A stretch of 64,000 bases of DNA, from positions 1 to 64,000 of the forward strand of contig CBFCYE010000005.1 of NCBI GenBank assembly GCA_965602225.1, given 5' to 3'. The translations under genes and the position numbers were made by a program. This DNA is from Tenderia sp965602225. GTDB taxonomy: Bacteria > Pseudomonadota > Gammaproteobacteria > Tenderiales > Tenderiaceae. Below, one piece after another: positions 60,061-64,000 of this stretch; within the stretch, counting starts at the first letter, position 1, and each line of letters opens with the position of its first letter. The notes beneath the pieces were generated by a model. It was given only the letters and a program-made list of their open reading frames with translations, was not told the DNA's origin and searched no databases.

Positions 60061-61245
60061 TTAACGCACCTGAACCTCAACCCCATCATCAACTGCTTCA
60101 CTGGGATGAGTGACTACTTGCTGTCCCTGCGTTAATCCTGACAACACCTGCGCAGTTAAACCATTGCGTTGCCCTAGTTCAACTTTTGTCCGCTTTGCGC
60201 TGTCGCCTTCAATTACAAACACGGCCCAGCCGTCTTTAAATCTAAACAGGCTGCTGGCGGGTAGGGTGAGCACGTCATCTTGTTGCCAAAGAATAAAACT
60301 GGCTTCAACGCGATAACCATCGCCGAGGCGTTGCCATTGTTCTGGGGCGGATGTTAGCTCGGCGATCACTAGCACCCGTTGTTCTTCTACGCCGAGGGCT
60401 GAGACCTTGGTGAAGCCGACCGGTTCAATGGTGCGTACTTGGCCTTGCAGTGCCTCAACGCCACCCCAGCGTTCGAACAGGACTTTGGTGCCGGGCAGGA
60501 TTCTGATGGCGTCGGAGGAGAGTACGTCGATTTCTACTTCCAGTTGCTTTGGGTTGCCGACTTCGATTAGCGCTTCACCGGCGCCGACTACACCTTCGCT
60601 TTCGCGCACGATCTTGAGCACGCTGCCGTTGATGGGTGAGGCGATGGTGAGCTGGTGTTCGCCGTTGGTGGTGCCGGCATAGGCGAGTGCAGTTTCTGCG
60701 GCTTCGAGTTGGTGGTGGGCGACGTCGGCGGCAAACTGGGCTGACTGTTCCATTGCCTGGCTGCTGCGTAGTTTGGTCAGGGCCTGGTCTTCTTCGCCTT
60801 TGGATGCGCATTGCACTTTGCATAGATTGACGATGCGGTTGTATTCCAGTTGTGCCAGTTCGGCTTCGGCCTGAGCAGCGGCGACTTGTTCACGGCTGGC
60901 ATCAAAGCTGGATTTGGCGGCTTCGATTCTGGCTTGGGCGGCGGCGCGGCTGCGTGAGTCGAGCACGGCAGAGGGCAGTGGTTCGAGTTGCATCAGGCTT
61001 TGGCCTTGTCTGATGTTATCGCCAACCTTGAGATCGATGCGGCGGGCGTAGGCGGCGACGGGTGATGAGACGACATAACGATCGATGACGCGGGTCTTAC
61101 CTTCTTCTTCGATGGTGACGCTGAGTGGGCCGCGCTTAACCGTGGCGACATCAACCCACACCGGTGCCGCTTTGAAACCGTAGATGATTAATATAAGGAT
61201 GACGACTGCTGCTGTTGCCATGCCGATGTTTCTGCGCAAATGCAT
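60061..61245 (-). CDS. Periplasmic adaptor (HlyD/MFP family) of an ABC exporter
   Basis: 394 residues. One N-terminal membrane anchor (AAVVILILIIYGFKAAPVWVDV) is followed by a lipoyl half (YVVSSPVAAYARRIDLKVGD), an alpha-helical hairpin at about 105-175, the second lipoyl half (ASPINGSVLKIVRESEGVVG) and beta-barrel domains to the end. It should bridge an inner-membrane ABC permease to an outer-membrane channel for export. The permease encoded at 61603 on the same strand is its natural partner. Confidence 0.9.
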   Translation of the reverse strand: MHLRRNIGMATAAVVILILIIYGFKAAPVWVDVATVKRGPLSVTIEEEGKTRVIDRYVVSSPVAAYARRIDLKVGDNIRQGQSLMQLEPLPSAVLDSRSRAAAQARIEAAKSSFDASREQVAAAQAEAELAQLEYNRIVNLCKVQCASKGEEDQALTKLRSSQAMEQSAQFAADVAHHQLEAAETALAYAGTTNGEHQLTIASPINGSVLKIVRESEGVVGAGEALIEVGNPKQLEVEIDVLSSDAIRILPGTKVLFERWGGVEALQGQVRTIEPVGFTKVSALGVEEQRVLVIAELTSAPEQWQRLGDGYRVEASFILWQQDDVLTLPASSLFRFKDGWAVFVIEGDSAKRTKVELGQRNGLTAQVLSGLTQGQQVVTHPSEAVDDGVEVQVR

Positions 61246-61402
61246 TAATCAAGCCTTTGTCTGTGTGTTTCTAATTAAAATCTATTCCACTCTAAAGTGG
61301 GGTGAATTACAACAGCTTAGTTTGTGTGTTTTTTTGTGGAATAAAAACTGTAACAATCTAAACTTACACTAGATTCCTTCTGAGTAACCTAAAGGTGATG
61401 CT

Positions 61403-61594
61403 GTGAATGAATTGGATTTCAGTGATAAGTCTGTTAACTACCTGCCAACGCGTCTTGCCCCTGCGGTGAAGATTAGTCAAATTAAGTCTTATAAAAAAAC
61501 GGCGATTTATTGCCGATCTCGGTTCCGGGAAATTGAAAAACGCTTGGAGCAGCAGCGGTTGGAGAACGAGTTGCGCGATGCATTTGATTTTTAA
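61403..61594 (+). CDS. Small basic protein of unknown function
   Basis: 63 residues from a GTG at 61403, with AAAGGTGA at the correct distance upstream. The sequence is basic in the middle (KISQIKSYKKTAIYCRSRF) and ends in an amphipathic helix (EIEKRLEQQRLENELRDAFD). The ending is reminiscent of small envelope-integrity-type proteins (PA3496-like), but this is only a resemblance. It lies between two minus-strand exporter genes and reads against them. Confidence 0.5.
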   Translation: MNELDFSDKSVNYLPTRLAPAVKISQIKSYKKTAIYCRSRFREIEKRLEQQRLENELRDAFDF

Positions 61595-61602
61595 CGGCAT
61601 GT

Positions 61603-63966
61603 TTATTCCTTGGTTTTTAATACGCCGATAAGATCCAGTTTATCCAATTGCCGTCTTACGATCAGGCCCGAGCCCAGGGCTGAAACCAGCACTACGGTGG
61701 TGGCAAAGGCGTAGGTGCTGGTGCGGATGATGGTGGGCACCCGGTATAATTCTGATTGCAGATTGGTGGCGATGCTACCGCAGAGGCTGTAGCCCACGCC
61801 CCAGCCGATGGGGATGGCAATTAGTGTTAGCAGCGCCAGTTCGCCGAGCAGGATGTAGGAGATCTCGCCACGGGTGAAACCGAGCACGCGCAGGCTGGCC
61901 AGTTCGCGGCCGCGTTCGGTCAGGGCGATACGGGCGCTGTTATAGATCACACCAAAACTGATGATGACGGCAAACACGGTAGCAATGGTGGTGATGAAGA
62001 GCATGGTCTCGTCCATGGTCTTGTTGAAGTTTTCTAGTTCGACCTGACGTTGGGTGGTGCCAGCGATGCGTGGTATCTGTTTTAGTTTTAGGAAGATATC
62101 ATCGGCCTGGGCCGAGTCGATGGCCAGATAGGCACCGCTGATGGCGTGGCCCTCTTTCAGTAGGCGGTTGAGGGCGTTGATGTCCATGTAGGCGGCGACG
62201 CCGAGATATTCTTTGATCAGAGCCACCACCGGCACCTGTTTGATGGGCCGGTTGCCTTCCAGTATTTCCACCGTGATGCTGTCACCAGCCTTGATGCCGA
62301 GCATCTGGCCGAGGAAATCGGTCATTACTATCCCTTCGGCGGGCAGCTTTACTGCACGCAGATCAGCATCCAGCAGGCGGCGCAGGTCGGCGTCAGGACT
62401 GATGCCAATGATGGCGGTGCGGTGTTCTCTATGTTGATGTTGCAGCCGTACCGGTACGATGCGGAACGGTTCGACATGTTCCACCCCTGCCATTTGTTGC
62501 AGATTGTGTTGTGCCCGCAGAGAGGTGGGGTCGGTGAAGCTGATGCTGAGATCCTGACGCTGGGCCAGGCCGTAGTGAATATCCATCATGTATCCCACTG
62601 TGTCTTGCTGGAACTGACCAGTCATGTTGATGCCGCAGGCAAAGGCGATGCCGATGATGGTGAGTAGGGATTTAACCGGTCGGCGTTCGATGTGGCGCAG
62701 GATCATGCGGTTAGGTTGGGATAGATACTGTCCCAGCCCGAGGCGTTCTACCCAGGTCTTTTTATACATAACCGGTGAGGCGGGGCGCATGGCCTCGGCG
62801 GGTTGCAACCTGGCGCCAGCGCGAACGGCAAACAGGGTGCCGAGGATGGCGGCGATGGCATTACTGGCGACGGCGCCTAAGACGATGTCGGGACGTAATT
62901 GATACAACATATAGGGAAAGCGAAAGAATTCCATATACATATTGCTCATGCCCTTGCCCAGCCAGGCGCCGATGCCGACGCCAATCAGTACGCCGCTCAT
63001 GACGATGACCATTACCAGTTTGAGAAAATGCCAGGCAACATCACGATTGCTGTAGCCAAAGGCCTTGAGGCTGGCGATCTGTTCCCGCTGGGTGGTGACC
63101 AGACGGTTGATAACGACATTGAGCAGGAATACAGCGATGCCGAGAAATATCACCGGAAACATGGCCGCGGAGAGTTCTATTGATTTCAGCTCTTCCGTTA
63201 GAAAATTATTCGAGAGCTGATCTTCACGGCCATAGGCACCGAAGCCGCCGTAGTTGCGCAGCAAGTCATCGAGCCGATCAATGACATCCTCTAGTTGGCC
63301 TTTATCGCTGAGGGTTAAGCTGATGTCGTTAAAGGCACCCTGCATGTCAAAGGCGTTGCCGACGGCGTTGCGGCCCATCCAGATGATGCCGTAGCGTTCG
63401 TAATCGGGAAAGGCGCTGCCGGGCCGCAGTTGGTAAATGTATTCAGGTGAGATGGCGATGCCGACTATGGTGAGCTGCTTGCGTTTGCCATTGATGATGG
63501 CGGTGAGTTTGTCGCCGGGGACAAAGCCGTGGGCCTCGGCAAAGGCATCGCTGATGATGATCTCGTCGTGGCGGTTATCGCTGAGCAGACGCCCCTGGCG
63601 CAGATAGAGATTATTGAGTTTGGCTTCGCCGACATCGGGGATGGAGATCAGTTTGGCGTTAACCGGTTCGTTGTAGTTTTTGATATCCAGCATGATGTTG
63701 GCGACGACGCGTGTCTCTGCCACGGCCACGCCGGGAATCTCTACGATGCGCTGGCGCAGGCTTTCAGGGGCGCGCTTGAGTGAACTGAAAACATCGGCAA
63801 AGCGGTTGTTTTGATAAAAGCTGGTTTGGGTCTGGCGCAGGGTATCCAGCGTGCTGAGGAACATGATGAAGATGGCCACACCACAGGTGATGACCATAAT
63901 GATGGCAAAGGCCTGGCCCTTGAGATGCCAGAGGTCTCGCCACATTTTTCGGTCTAGGGCACGCAT
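61603..63966 (-). CDS. FtsX/MacB-type ABC transporter permease
   Basis: 787 residues with two FtsX-like units. Each has membrane helices around a large periplasmic domain: helix 1 at about 18-40, then a periplasmic region, helices near 268-295, 322-345 and 368-390, and a second set in the last 140 residues (VFAVIISFGVIYNSARIALT, LALLTLIAIPIGWGVGYSLC). This is the double-unit form seen in putative lipoprotein or antibiotic exporters. With the adaptor at 60061 it forms an ABC efflux pair; the ATPase gene is not in the window and probably lies just beyond the right edge. Confidence 0.9.
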   Translation of the reverse strand: MRALDRKMWRDLWHLKGQAFAIIMVITCGVAIFIMFLSTLDTLRQTQTSFYQNNRFADVFSSLKRAPESLRQRIVEIPGVAVAETRVVANIMLDIKNYNEPVNAKLISIPDVGEAKLNNLYLRQGRLLSDNRHDEIIISDAFAEAHGFVPGDKLTAIINGKRKQLTIVGIAISPEYIYQLRPGSAFPDYERYGIIWMGRNAVGNAFDMQGAFNDISLTLSDKGQLEDVIDRLDDLLRNYGGFGAYGREDQLSNNFLTEELKSIELSAAMFPVIFLGIAVFLLNVVINRLVTTQREQIASLKAFGYSNRDVAWHFLKLVMVIVMSGVLIGVGIGAWLGKGMSNMYMEFFRFPYMLYQLRPDIVLGAVASNAIAAILGTLFAVRAGARLQPAEAMRPASPVMYKKTWVERLGLGQYLSQPNRMILRHIERRPVKSLLTIIGIAFACGINMTGQFQQDTVGYMMDIHYGLAQRQDLSISFTDPTSLRAQHNLQQMAGVEHVEPFRIVPVRLQHQHREHRTAIIGISPDADLRRLLDADLRAVKLPAEGIVMTDFLGQMLGIKAGDSITVEILEGNRPIKQVPVVALIKEYLGVAAYMDINALNRLLKEGHAISGAYLAIDSAQADDIFLKLKQIPRIAGTTQRQVELENFNKTMDETMLFITTIATVFAVIISFGVIYNSARIALTERGRELASLRVLGFTRGEISYILLGELALLTLIAIPIGWGVGYSLCGSIATNLQSELYRVPTIIRTSTYAFATTVVLVSALGSGLIVRRQLDKLDLIGVLKTKE

Positions 63967-64000
63967 GAGATTAGTATAGCTTCAAAGGGTGTCTCTAAAG

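Noticed and set aside
59887..60135. Plus-strand open frame of 82 codons over the palindrome at 59970
   Set aside because: It spans an extragenic repeat and overlaps the adaptor gene end on the other strand; no support as a gene.

Overview
The window reads as chromosomal DNA of a free-living, probably aquatic gammaproteobacterium with respiratory and nitrogen-oxide metabolism. This rests on protein families seen here: assimilatory nirB-nirD-nasA behind a sigma-54 promoter, NnrS, a single-domain globin, a di-haem peroxidase, several c-type cytochrome motifs, many hybrid histidine kinases, c-di-GMP enzymes and GlyGly-CTERM style surface protein remains. I cannot name genus or species. No rRNA, tRNA, CRISPR array, phage or plasmid replication gene was seen.

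Layout. 0-7.4 kb: a rhodanese-type sulfurtransferase; a three-gene signalling unit (single-domain response regulator, CheC/CheX-type phosphatase, PAS histidine kinase); a globin with a Crp/Fnr-like box; a long palindrome; the 3' remnant of a large surface protein; and a haem-motif diguanylate cyclase. 7.4-12.6 kb is accessory: dispersed repeats, a YHYH lipoprotein, a divergent HxlR regulator/OsmC pair, and two minus-strand genes (DUF4145 and an Mrr-like endonuclease) separated by an attC-like element. 12.6-18.1 kb: nirB-nirD-nasA.

18.1-32.4 kb is a signal-transduction island. It holds a second regulator/CheC/kinase unit, a REC-PAS-kinase-REC hybrid, a 1173-residue Hpt-REC-REC-PAS-PAS-PAS-kinase-REC protein that overlaps an HD-GYP response regulator, and a PhnD-like periplasmic binding protein next to a Cache-HAMP-PAS-kinase-REC-REC hybrid. 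33.7-38.5 kb adds NnrS and a di-haem peroxidase translationally coupled to a DAHL-type hybrid kinase with Hpt. Together with three GGDEF proteins (6.0, 41.2 and 42.6 kb) the window is dominated by phosphorelay and c-di-GMP control, plausibly tied to redox and nitrogen-oxide cues (inference).

38.5-55.8 kb is mixed: a SAM methyltransferase, a lipase, a protein carrying a domain otherwise typical of phage/ICE polyvalent proteins, a sorbosone-dehydrogenase-like propeller, a ubiquitin-like/Mut7-C fusion, a DUF6351-type hydrolase lipoprotein, a small cytochrome c and a GH13 enzyme. 55.9-58.6 kb is a rearranged patch: a spondin-domain gene, an exact-length 522-bp duplication of its 3' half and terminator bounded by REP palindromes, and a REP-associated transposase pseudogene. 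The right end holds an unknown membrane protein and an ABC exporter adaptor plus FtsX/MacB-type permease, whose ATPase would lie beyond the window.
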